The notes below the pieces were generated by a model, which saw nothing but the letters and a program-made list of their open reading frames with translations, was not told where the DNA came from and did no database searches. 64,000 nt of DNA from Leptasterias polaris (taxonomy: Eukaryota > Echinodermata > Asteroidea > Forcipulatida > Asteriidae), in assembly GCA_037783415.1 (NCBI GenBank), contig JAZGTN010000176.1, positions 1,364,001-1,428,000 on the forward strand. The letters run 5' to 3'. This document shows, in pieces, positions 11,501 through 23,500 of the stretch. The position numbers and the translations under genes are program-made. How positions within the stretch are numbered: the stretch's first letter is position 1; each line of letters begins with the position of its first letter.

Positions 11501-14500
11501 TCTACGTGTAAATCGAGGACACCAGCCTAATACTTATTACGCCCAATTAGGCTCTTCTACCGTGGGCGCGTTGTTTTCACCGGTCGTTTCGAAAAGGACC
11601 TACGTATGCGCTGTTTCATGCGCTACAATTCGCACAAAAAGTCAGATACCGAATACATTTTAGTGATACGCGCTATGAAAATAAATAGGATTCAAGACAC
11701 AACACGTACATTAAATGTTTTATTACTAGATATTTATAAAATCGTAAAGAACGAGGCGATGATCGTATTGTCGTAATTTGATAAATAAATCGTACAAATT
11801 ACGCCTAAATCGTAAATGTTGGCATCTCTGAAAGCATTTGCAGGTAGTATGAACCAGGCTTTAGGTTATGTTCCCATCTGGCTGTGGCTGATCAGCAAGC
11901 ATTGATGAAGAATAGCCTTGTCAGCCATCTAGCAAAATACCCATACCTGAAGAGCCATCTATAGAACCCATCCATATGCTGCCATAGCTGAGGTCAGATA
12001 ATGGAAATACCAGCATATGCCATGTACATGTTCAACCAATGTCAACAAATTAGGCACCTTCTTTTGATCTATACAGAAATGGCCTTATCTTTGATAATAT
12101 AAAACTGCATACTTTACCTGGAGGGGTGCAACCGATATCTCAGCTTCATTCTTTCTGTGTTCCATATCGTCAAACTAAATAGTGAGAAATCAAATTAAGA
12201 ATAAATCTTTCAAGACTTCAAAACTGTCTATGAATACTTGAACTTAAAATACCTAATACTTTACAAGTTTCCAATGCAATAAAAAAGTTCAAGTTCTTGC
12301 AACATACTGTCTTTAAATGTAGTTTTGCATCCGATATTCAATTATCTTGACTTCTTGTCAAGTCCTATGAATGCCTTATCTTTTTATCTCCTAGTTTTCT
12401 TGATATCTTCCTTGAAGGTTTTGAGAGTCATTTACCTGATCTTTGATGTTCCTATAATCCTCCTCAATTCCATCTCGTTTTCTTCTCTCATTCTCAAGAT
12501 GTCTCACACGCTCCTCCAAGGCACTGTTATCTTCTGCAAGACGGAGTTCCTCGCTCGTCTGCAAAGAAACCAAGAAGTATTCACTTTTAATTTAGAATCT
12601 ATATGTCTTTTTGTACCTTTCCATTGAAGTACTTTACAATGGCTGGTTTTTGTAATGCTTAATGCTAAGGTCAATGCAGTTCATTGAAGAGATTTGCAGG
12701 GAAGCTTTCTCAGACGTTAACCACCACTCAACAAGTGAAGAGTCTTCTGTATCGAGCTTGCAATGTCAGTTTACTTCACATTAAATATAAGAGTATGAAA
12801 GAGCTCCAAGAGTTTTACCAACCTGAAATTTGATTTTGCGTGAATCATTAATGCAAAAATTTTTTGGGTGAAAAAACCTGAAATGTTACTCTACCTAGAA
12901 TTTGGTAAATCTACAGAAGTACAACACCAGAGGAGCATATTTAATAATCATGACAGCTGTTAAAACAAATCTCATACCTTCTCCCTCAGCATATCTTCAG
13001 CCATCTTGAGTTTCCGTTCTAAGGCATCTCTGTCTCGGTTGCTATGGCGACTATCAGACAACTGTTGATGCATATCATCCCACTTAGCCTCAATTGTTGC
13101 ATATCTTTGTATTCGACCTCTCAGCTCTTCGTTCTAATTCATTAAATCAAAATAGTCAGCCAAATGTCATAATTGTTGTTGGAAAGACAGGTATGTTCTC
13201 ACTTGCAGCCATTTGCTTTTCTTTTTTTAACTTTTAATTCATATATAGTGCTTGCATGCCTTTGACCTCAATACTTCAAAATTATTCTTTTGTTTTGTCA
13301 CATATGATTTTTCTGCTTACCTCCCTGGTAAGGACATTCAACGCACTGGCCAGGTGTAATTCCTGCTGACTGACATCATGTGATCTGGAGTCATGTGATC
13401 TAGGGTCTTGTGACCTCAAAGCATGGTGACCGACATCTGGTTTAGTATCATCTGACATAACATCATGTGACTTCCAATCACCAGACCTGGAGTCAGGTGC
13501 TCTTGTGTCACGTGACTTTGCTGTATCTGCGCGGTCTGTTGGAGTCTGTTGGTGCGCCCTCATTGTTTCCAGATTCTTGATTTTCTCAGATTTTTTCTGC
13601 AGTTCTTCCTCCTTCACACAAGAAGACAAAACAACACATAATGAAGTTATATCTTGCGTAACGAACAAAATGATGAACTAATTTAATAGAAAATTTTAAA
13701 TTGTATTAACAATTGATACATTCTAAAGGTAACATTTAGCCAACACAGTGACCCATTCAATATTTTATCTCTCAAAATAAATCAAATATCAAGCAAACAA
13801 CTTCTTAAAATGATTCAAAATATATTTAACTTTGATTCAGGTAAGGCATTAGAAGTGTACGATACCCATCTTCATAAGATTCAAACTGATTAAAATCAAA
13901 CCATCTTCGAACCTTAGAGGCCAACTGTTTCTCCTTGGTCTCCATCTCATCCTTGATTCTTGCCTCTTCCTCATCCTTGGATTTCAGTAACTGCTCCTTC
14001 TCCTTCAATCTATCATGGCTAGCCTCCAGCTACAAGAAAACAAAATGCAAAATAAATAAGCACTTGGGTATTGACTAATTATTCTACGCAGCTGAGTGGT
14101 TCACCGAACAATCATACCAGGAATTTGATGGAACTCATGTGTGCGGCATTAACACTTAAAGACCAAACAAAATTCCCCCCACCACCCCTCTCCATTTTAA
14201 ACATCGTGTATTTATTAGTACATTACCTTAATGCCTGATTTTAAAACTTTTCTTGTATTGTAAAAAAAACACGAAATTCACGGCGAAAAAACACTCCACA
14301 GAAAAGCCGTCCAGAAACATAAGCGCCTGTAACCGATGGTGGCAGCAAACATATTGATCAAAATAGTGACGTAGCTGGACGTGTGAGCCAGTAACACGAC
14401 TATTACTTGCCTGCAACCGCGCTGGAAGTTTGACAAGTTATATTTTAAGTTTTACACATGCGATTAAAACACAGCAAACAGTCGTAGATAGAGCGCAATC

Positions 14501-17500
14501 TAAAGATGACATTAGTCTTAAAATAACACATGGTTCCCACATGGCTGTGCACCTCAAAAGGTTGAAAGGTCAGCAGTTATATCACCAACGCATCAACGTT
14601 CTGTGTGTACATGTACGTGTACGACTCGTCGTCGTGTGTTACGTGTGTGAGTTGACGACCACCACCATTCTCTCACACGTAAAAATGGCAACGTTCCGCT
14701 TTTCGCGATCAACGTGTGTGTGTTTTTACATATGGAATATCAGAATTTGAAGGGATTTTACCAAGAGTTTTAGGTACAGACTTCATCTGTTGTTAACAGA
14801 GGCATTTTTTTCAATTCTAAAGGTATGTAGTGATTATTTTAAATCACTTTTGCAACGTAACATTTCCTTCATGTCCTTCCAAACAACAATGTTTTTAATT
14901 TGTGTTGATCTGTTTTGTTTTCAACCTCAAGGCATCAATTTGGGGGAAAAAAACCCAAATAAGCCCTACAAGTAACGCAAGAAAATAATCACAACTAAAG
15001 TTATCTGAGGATTTATAGGTACGGCCGGGAATCTTGTGAATTTCCGCGGTGCGATGATGAGGAGGATCAGAGCGTATTTCCGAATCCTTACTCTCCCCCA
15101 TATCACAGAAATGTATTAAATTTTAACGACACAATTTTTTAGAACACCATGAAACTTGTGTTAAATTCACTCAAGGATTTCATTCACTGAATGTAAGTTT
15201 TTGTATAGTAAATTTCACATGAAAATTAGGAAAGTTATTGTTGTTCTGTGCTGCTAAAAGTCGGTTGTGTGACGACTTTCACTCCCATTACACCCATGCT
15301 ATTTTCTTGTATCCCAACCAACACAACACGACGCGGCGCAGTAAACAGTCGTTTAGTTGTTTCACACGTCCAGCTACGTCATCCTGAAAGCCTCTCGGAA
15401 AGTGTCCCCGACGGCTTTTATTTCATTTTCTGCTGCGCGCAGGCACATGTGAAGCACTTTTTAATAATTTTTTTCAGGGTAAATAAAAATTATGAAACCA
15501 CTATGTTTGGGTTTTTTGTACTAATAAATGTGTAATGCTCAAAATGGTGATTTTTTTGGGGACCATTTTGTGCCCTCTTTAACAGATAGTTTTGCATTAA
15601 AAAGTAGAAGACTACCTTTACCCCTAAAGATGGTGGACTTTACACAGTGTGACGTCAAGTTGGAACTATCTATGGCTCATAAATGTAATTCAAAACTTGA
15701 GTGTACACTTTTTTGAATGGCTTTAAGGTATTTAGGGCTGAGAATACTTATGGGAAAAATAGTCCAAGTTCTTTACCTTATCTTTAAGATTTGCTATCTC
15801 AGTTGTCTTCTTTATCAGGTCAGTTTGGTTAGTGTCAATTTGATCGACTTTTACTCCCTCAAACTTTAAAGTAAAAGCATGAAACAAAAAGGTGTGTTAG
15901 TACAGCATGAAGAATGTTAGTATGTAGCAGACATTATCAGTTCAATTTGAACTTGTACAGGTCACTCACCTTTGACTGGAGGGCATTGACCTCACGTTCC
16001 TTCTGCTTGACCTCTGATTTTAGTAGAGCAACTTGTCGCTCTCTGTCTTGAATGTCAATCTCCTTAGTTTGAAGCTGGGAGAAAAAAAGAGGGATATTTT
16101 TTCTTTCCTGAAAGTTCTGATAATAGTTTAAGAGACTATTAATCAATATGATAATTTAAGATTGTTCTTGTGAAGTCCGAGAGAATTTGAGAAAGGCAAT
16201 CATTTGAAAATGTTTAGCCCATATCCACATGATTGGCATATGATTATACAATGTTCCTACCTAAGCCAATGCCACGCTTACTAATATATAACACTCAATA
16301 TTTACTGTCTTGCAGTTAGACATTCCAAATAAACTGTATACTGTTGCCTAGAGTACATTATTCTCTTTAATTAGATAAATCTTTGCAATGTTTCTCATCT
16401 CATATTACTAGTAAAGAAAGTATGAAGAAAGAGTTTAACTCATTCTTCATATACAGTTTTTTCCTCGGAGGTACATGTGGGCATTTACAGTGTTTGTATG
16501 TCCCATGGAAAATCCTGTAGTTCAGCAGATATGGATTAAATTGCATCAAATTTAAATACAAGAAAACTTGTAAGTTCTCTACCTTAAGCATGAAGCAATA
16601 ATAACTCCAGACATGGGATGGATCATGCACGATGTGCCTTGCTTACCTGTATTGTCAAAGGTCGGAGGTCACCATAGTCACGTAGTTTCTTCTTCAGGTT
16701 ATCCTCGTTCTGTTTAAGCTCTCTCACAACATCCTCTTTCTCCTGGTGATATGAGTAAGAAGAGCATACAGATGATATGCGATCAGGGATTATAGATGCA
16801 GAGAAAAGAAATAAGGATGGTTATGTTAAATGATGAATCAAGACAATGAGAAAGACTCTGCTAGGATCGAAATGTAAGGCCGTTAACTATTTGTGCATTT
16901 ATATCTCAGTGAGAAAAAAGTAAAGTTTTAAGTCTACTATATCTTACAAAATTGATAAAGTTTCCATTTGACAAATCTTTTATTCATGGGTCTCAATAAC
17001 GATAGGAATGATAAATACAACAACTTGGTGAGTACAAACAGATTTTGCTTGGTGGATACATGTTACCAGCCAAACAAATGGTGTGTATATAAATTGTGAC
17101 TGGTTTCCAGCTATTTTCCAATTAGCAATCCATGTTTGTTCGTCTTACCTGAAGTTGTTTCTCCATGGTCTCAATGCTGGTTTTCATTCTTGCGATGTCC
17201 GTTTCCTCATTTGCCTTCTCAGCTGTTTGCCAATCCATCATCTGCTTCAACCACATTGGAGTAGCGGGCTTGGCTAGGACATTCCCGGCAACATCTTGCA
17301 ACCCAGGGGTCTTGGGAAGCCTCATTGAGTGATCTGGTCCAGTAAAGACTGACGCTGCTGTTATGGCCTCTACCTCTTGCTCTGTAATTGAGGAAACTGT
17401 GTCCATACCACTGTCAAAGGATGACGGTAGCTGAACAGTGCTGGACTTGGATGAGAGATCCCTGTCGTCCCAGGATGGAATGGATTCTTTACCCATTCTG

Positions 17501-20500
17501 CCATTTTCAGTAACAGCTACATTCTCATGATCAGTGGTAGTGTCTGTTGAGGAATCACTAGCCAAGTCTACTGTTACAGCACTAACAATGTGTCCATTCT
17601 GATAAGGAATATTGTTATGATTCTCAAGTCTAGAATCTGTAGACTCATGTTTCTGATTGTTGGCAGAACTTGGAAACTCTTCAGGTGCATTGGGCTTCTT
17701 CGGAGGAATTGTCTTCGGCAGCGGAGGTGGTAGGTCATGGATTTCATTCAGGTCATTACTTTGAATATGCAAGTCATCTGGTGTTTGATCTGGACTAGAT
17801 GGGTAATTATTTGGTCCTCTTGGAGGTGAGGTACCAGGTAAAGGAGGTGGCAAGCTATCTGGGCTCCTTGGGTAGGTCTCATGTTTCCTAGGAGGACTTG
17901 TCTCTGGTAATGTAGGAGGTGATTCTGAACCTCGATGTGCTCTGTTTGGAGGACTTGTTTCTGGTAGTGTATTTGATGGATCAAGACTTCCATGTGTTCT
18001 GTTTGGAGGACTGGTTCCTGGTAGTGTATTTGATGGATCAAGACTTTCATGTGTTCTGTTTGGAGGACTGGTTCCTGGTAGTGTATTTGATGGATCAAGA
18101 CTTCCATGTGTTCTGTTTGGAGGACTGGTTCCTTGTAGTGTATTTGACGGATCAAGACTTCCATGTGTTCTGTTTGGAGGACTGGTTCCTGGTAGTGTAT
18201 TTGATGGATCAAGACTTCCATGTGTTCTGTTTGGAGGACTGGTTCCTTGTAGTGTATTTGACGGATCAAGACTTCCATGTGTTCTGTTTGGAGGACTGGT
18301 TCCTGGTAGTGTATTTGATGGATCAAGACTTCCATGTGTTCTGTTTGGAGGACTGGTTCCTGGTAGTGTATTTGATGGATCAAGACTTCCATGTGTTCTG
18401 TTTGGAGGACTGGTTCCTGGTAGTGTATTTGATGGATCAAGACTTCCATGTGTTCTGTTTGGAGGACTGGTTCCTGGTAGTGTATTTGATGGATCAAGAC
18501 TTCCATGTGTTCTGTTTGGAGGACTGGTTCCTGGTAGTGTATTTGATGGATCAAGACTTCCATGTGTTCTGTTTGGAGGACTGGTTCCTGGTAGTGTATT
18601 TGATGGATCAAGACTTCCATGTGTTCTGTTTGGAGGACTGGTTCCTGGTAGTGTATTTGATGGATCAAGACTTCCATGTGTTCTGTTTGGAGGACTGGTT
18701 CCTGGTAGTGTATTTGATGGATCAAGACTTCCATGTGTTCTGTTTGGAGGACTGGTTCCTGGTAGTGTATTTGATGGATCAAGACTTCCATGTGTTCTGT
18801 TTGGAGGACTGGTTCCTGGTAGTGTATTTGATGGATCAAGACTTCCATGTGTTCTGTTTGGAGGACTGGTTCCTTGTAGTGTATTTGATGGATCAAGACT
18901 TCCATGTGTTCTGTTTGGAGGACTGGTTCCTGGTAGTGTATTTGATGGATCAAGACTTCCATGTGTTCTGTTTGGAGGACTGGTTCCTGGTAGTGTATTT
19001 GATGGATCAAGACTTCCATGTGTTCTGTTTGGAGGACTGGTTCCTGGTAGTGTATTTGATGGATCAAGACTTCCATGTGTTCTGTTTGGAGGACTGGTTC
19101 CTGGTAGTGTATTTGATGGATCAAGACTTCCATGTGTTCTGTTTGGAGGACTGGTTCCTGGTAGTGTATTTGATGGATCAAGACTTCCATGTGTTCTGTT
19201 TGGAGGACTGGTTCCTGGTAGTGTATTTGATGGATCAAGACTTCCATGTGTTCTGTTTGGAGGACTGGTTCCTGGTAGTGTATTTGATGGATCAAGACTT
19301 CCATGTGTTCTGTTTGGAGGACTGGTTCCTGGTTGTGTATTTGATGTATCAAAACTTCCATGTACTCTCTTTGGAGGACTGGTTCCTGGTAATGTAGGTG
19401 GGGACTCAATACTTCTATATGCTCTGTTCGGAGGTGATACTTCTGGTAATGGTGGTGGTGGAGATTCTGAACTTCTGTTTGCTCTTGCTGATGGTGATAT
19501 TCTTGTAGACGTTGTTGACAGTCCATCAGAGTTTCTTAACAAACTGTCAGGGCTACCTTGAGAAGTTGTCCAAGGTGTTGATGATGGTAACTCAATTTGA
19601 CTTTGGAGGTTTGAATCTGGTCTGCTCAGAGAAATTGTCTCTGGTCGGTAAGAGGATGACCCATTTAGGCTGCTATTGAGTCGTGCATCATGTTTGTCAC
19701 TATAATCACTAGGAGTATTTCTTTGAAACTGAGATGTTACTCCTCCTGAACTTTCCATGTTTGTGTCTGGTCGTCTTGGAGGAGGAGCTGTTCTGGGTAG
19801 GTACTGGGGCATCTCATCTGTGTACGAATCTGTTCGAGATGGAGTACTTTTTTGTGATGGTGTGGACATTGGTAGTCGAACTGAAGGGCTTTCTGAGCTT
19901 CCAAAATATACATCTGGTCGGCTTTGCTTAGAAGATTCATGTAGCCCAGAGTGGCCTTCACCTGGGCTGTTCAGATTTGTTTCTGACCTCCATGGGAAAG
20001 AGGAGGTGGATAATGTAGGAGTTAGAGTACCTCCATCATCCTCATCCTCATCTTCAAGCTCAAGTGAGTCATCCCTTATCACCCTACGGTAACCTGATGG
20101 TACTGAAGTGAAATCCCCAGCAAGGCTGTCAGAACTTATTGAACCTGAGCGCTTACGGGGCACTGGAGGTGTTGCTTGAGGCAAGGATGGAGCGTCTGCA
20201 AAAACTAAGCCATTCCTAGCTGACTCTTCAAGATTAACCTCTTCATGCTCACACTCTGACACTGTAGCCAGGGAATCATCATCATAGTCATCAGGACACC
20301 AGAAGGATGCTGTGTCCAGGTTTACCTCTAGATGTTCAAAAGGAAGCTCCCACAGGGCAGCAACAAACTGGTCCATCATCTGTCTCTTTGATGCAGGACT
20401 AGCTCCATCTAGTGATCTCCCTGAGCTCTCAGGGCTCCATCTCATCTCTTGTTTAATGTTTTCCTCCCCAGGTATTGGAGGATAGCTTGCAGCATCCTTC

Positions 20501-23500
20501 GTTGCCTTAATCCCTGTTATCTGATCCCTTGGAATATTCCTCACCAGGCGACAGAGGAGTGCTTTCCGTGGCGCTGGGTCTTTGCCAATATAGAGCTTGT
20601 TGAACTCTACAAAGTAGTTTTTCCCTTCTTTCAGCAAGATGGGATCGGTGGGACTTTGAGCAGCTGGAAGAGCCTCCAGGAATTCCTTGAGTGTCATCTC
20701 GAATTCTCCCTCTGATAAAAAAGTAATTAAGCAAAACAACTTGATATTATAAGTTAACAGTTCTTCATAAAATTGGACCAAGCAAAATAATTCATTAGAT
20801 CAGATATAATACAAATTATGTGAATTGTTATGTTGTTGAAATACGTTCTTGAAAAAAAAAAAAATGTGAACATAGACAATGTAATGTTACTGGAATATAT
20901 CAAATAATATGGATCCCACAAATTATATAAATTTTCTCTCTTTCAAAGCTATTTTGTAAGCTCAAATTAAGAAGAAAACAATGTATAATCCAGTACCTAT
21001 CAAGACTGTTGTCAGGAGGAATTCACTGGGAAGGTACGTCAGAGGACCAGTTTGGCTGACCTTATCAACACATACAGCTGACTGGTAACCACACTAAACA
21101 GAAAAGGACAATATTAAAGAGTTAAATGTGTCTATGGCCGATTTTTGAAACCACGGCATAAGCTTTAAGGCTCAGGCTTAGGCTCCGGCATAGGTTCTGG
21201 CTTAGGCTTCATCTGCCTGTTTAAAGCCCTGTGCTGAAAGTCTACATTTTAAAAATACCCTACAGAGCCCAAGCTGAAGCTGAAGCTGAAGCCATTATTT
21301 CAAATGGGAAGACAATGAATAATAACAGAAAAATAAAGAATAGCTCGAATGCAGACTGAATTTTACTTTATATTCATCAGACTTTCAAGTTTTCATCGAG
21401 TCAACTAAGTGACTTTTAGGAGTTATCTGCTAGCAATCCTTATGTCACTTGTGACAGTATAGATTTAAATAATAACAATGATAAAACTTGTAAAAAATAA
21501 AGAAGGCATGGTTAAAAATATAAACGACTGACACAGTACAGTCAACCCTTATTATAAAAAGCACTGTTATAGAGAGGTCCCTAATCTCAAATCTATTTGG
21601 TGTTTCTGTTTTGCTGTCCTCTTATAACAGTATTCCTGTTATAAAGGGGTAATTTTGTCAGTCCCAGTGATCTTGTCACCAGACTACGAGAGTCAACTGT
21701 ACTTGTATATATGGCAGTGGCATCACTGTACTTGAATAGCAAAATAAACATTGAATGTTAAATCTACAGTACGTTAGTAATTTACATCTTACTCAAAACA
21801 TGCATCATGGTAGAAAATAACTAAAGTTCAACAACTGTTTGGGCTAGGTTTAAAATAGCTCGATCTGTAGCATCAAATGAATGAAGATAATTCTTTAAAA
21901 TTACATACCTTTTAAAGTCAACGCCAGAGCTTATCATTATTTTCTACTTAAGCTCAAATATAGATCCCAATGCACAGTTTCTACATATCACTTGAAAATG
22001 CATCACTACCAAGTACAGTATTAATAATGACAAATGTAGCAAGTGACTGAAGTGGTAAAATATGTAACATAGCCACACATTAAAAGAAATTATGTTTCTC
22101 ATCCAGTTGAAATGAATGAAAAGTTTGTTTGTATCTAATATATATATCTAATATATATATATCTAATATATATCTAATACTCCACTATGTGAAGCCTTTG
22201 TTTAGGATTCTATATTATTGTGCCTTCTCTGAATAATTGGGTACATGTATATTGAATTTCTACATATCCTAAACAAATCCCCCACCGCAAAAACCCCCAC
22301 ACACAATAATATATAAAAAAAATATATATAAAAATAAAAAAATCAATTTAAGCATCTACATGTATCCACATAGGAAGAGAATTTGAATGCTAATTGTATG
22401 CCGTCAAATAAAAATGAAGACCGTGTAGTTTCACAAATTAGAGTTATTTTTCTTTCCCATTCCCATTAACCTATTTTGTGTAACTGTTTGAACAAAATAG
22501 TTTTCTTCCATGGTAAAAATTACTTATACATTTGGTAAAATGTCAAATTAATCAGTTGAGATACAAAACTAATTTATGTTACAGCCCAACCAGCTGCTTG
22601 ATTAAATTGTTGCTTATAATGAATTGAGGCAGCACCCAGTCAGCAAACAAGAAAACAGGTGGTTACATCCTATTGTCATGGTAATCATAATTATGGACAT
22701 GATAATATGAATGGACTGTTCCATTTTTGGAAAAGGTGTGAATATGCATACACACTGAACAGCGGAGGAGAGGAAAAAAATATATATATTAAGCCTGTGT
22801 TTGCTTGGGTTTGTTTTGCATAAACTTGTTTATCATAATTCCTTCAGTCAAGATTTAAATAATAAGTCATGAACCAATTTGGAATGAGACTTTCACCTGT
22901 GCATTATACAATAGTGCAAAGGAAGGGGGTCAGCATGACTTTAGTATGCAGACAAATATTTGTGTACTTCACCTGCAAATGAAACTTATACAGACCTAAT
23001 CATTCATTTTGATAAAGGGAAGGCACTTTACCTTTGTCAAAGGCACCGCTAAGAGGCAATGACATGAGCAGAGGATATTGCTCGAACAATTTTCCACTTA
23101 TATGTAGAAAAAATTAGAATGATACCAGTCACAGGTGAAACATGTGGACTGGTATTTCAGTTGAAAACCGAATAATTTTGCTGTGCTAATCTACTTTATA
23201 TGCTTAAGCAGCTCTATGAAACTGGGCCCTGGGCTATGGGGTCAATAACCTCCAACTAACCAATCTAGTAAATCATCACGCCCTACTTAAATACACCTTT
23301 ACTCAACAGACGTCTCTTGTGTAAATATGGTGTATCTTAAGACTGAAATAATTTTAATAAAGTTGTGTACTTTTATAATTCCTTGAAAGCCCCTGTTCCA
23401 CTTTTATTCAGTGTATAACTAAACAACCAATAAATTAAAAAAACTTATCAGAGCAAACAATGAACAAAATTAATATTTTCAATGAAAGCCACATACACCT

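Noticed and set aside
11259..11663. Small plus-strand frames inside the hAT-like element
   Set aside because: Located within a non-autonomous element, short and without transposase motifs.
17937..19418. CRISPR-like direct repeat array
   Set aside because: Units are contiguous with no unique spacers, in a eukaryotic coding exon; the same applies to the arrays at 4.1, 38.3 and 55.3 kb.
17748..19526. Long open frames of 592 residues (minus) and 492 residues (plus) over the 57-bp repeat
   Set aside because: By-products of a repeat length divisible by 3; the third frame is continuous with flanking exon sequence, splice sites and composition, these are not.
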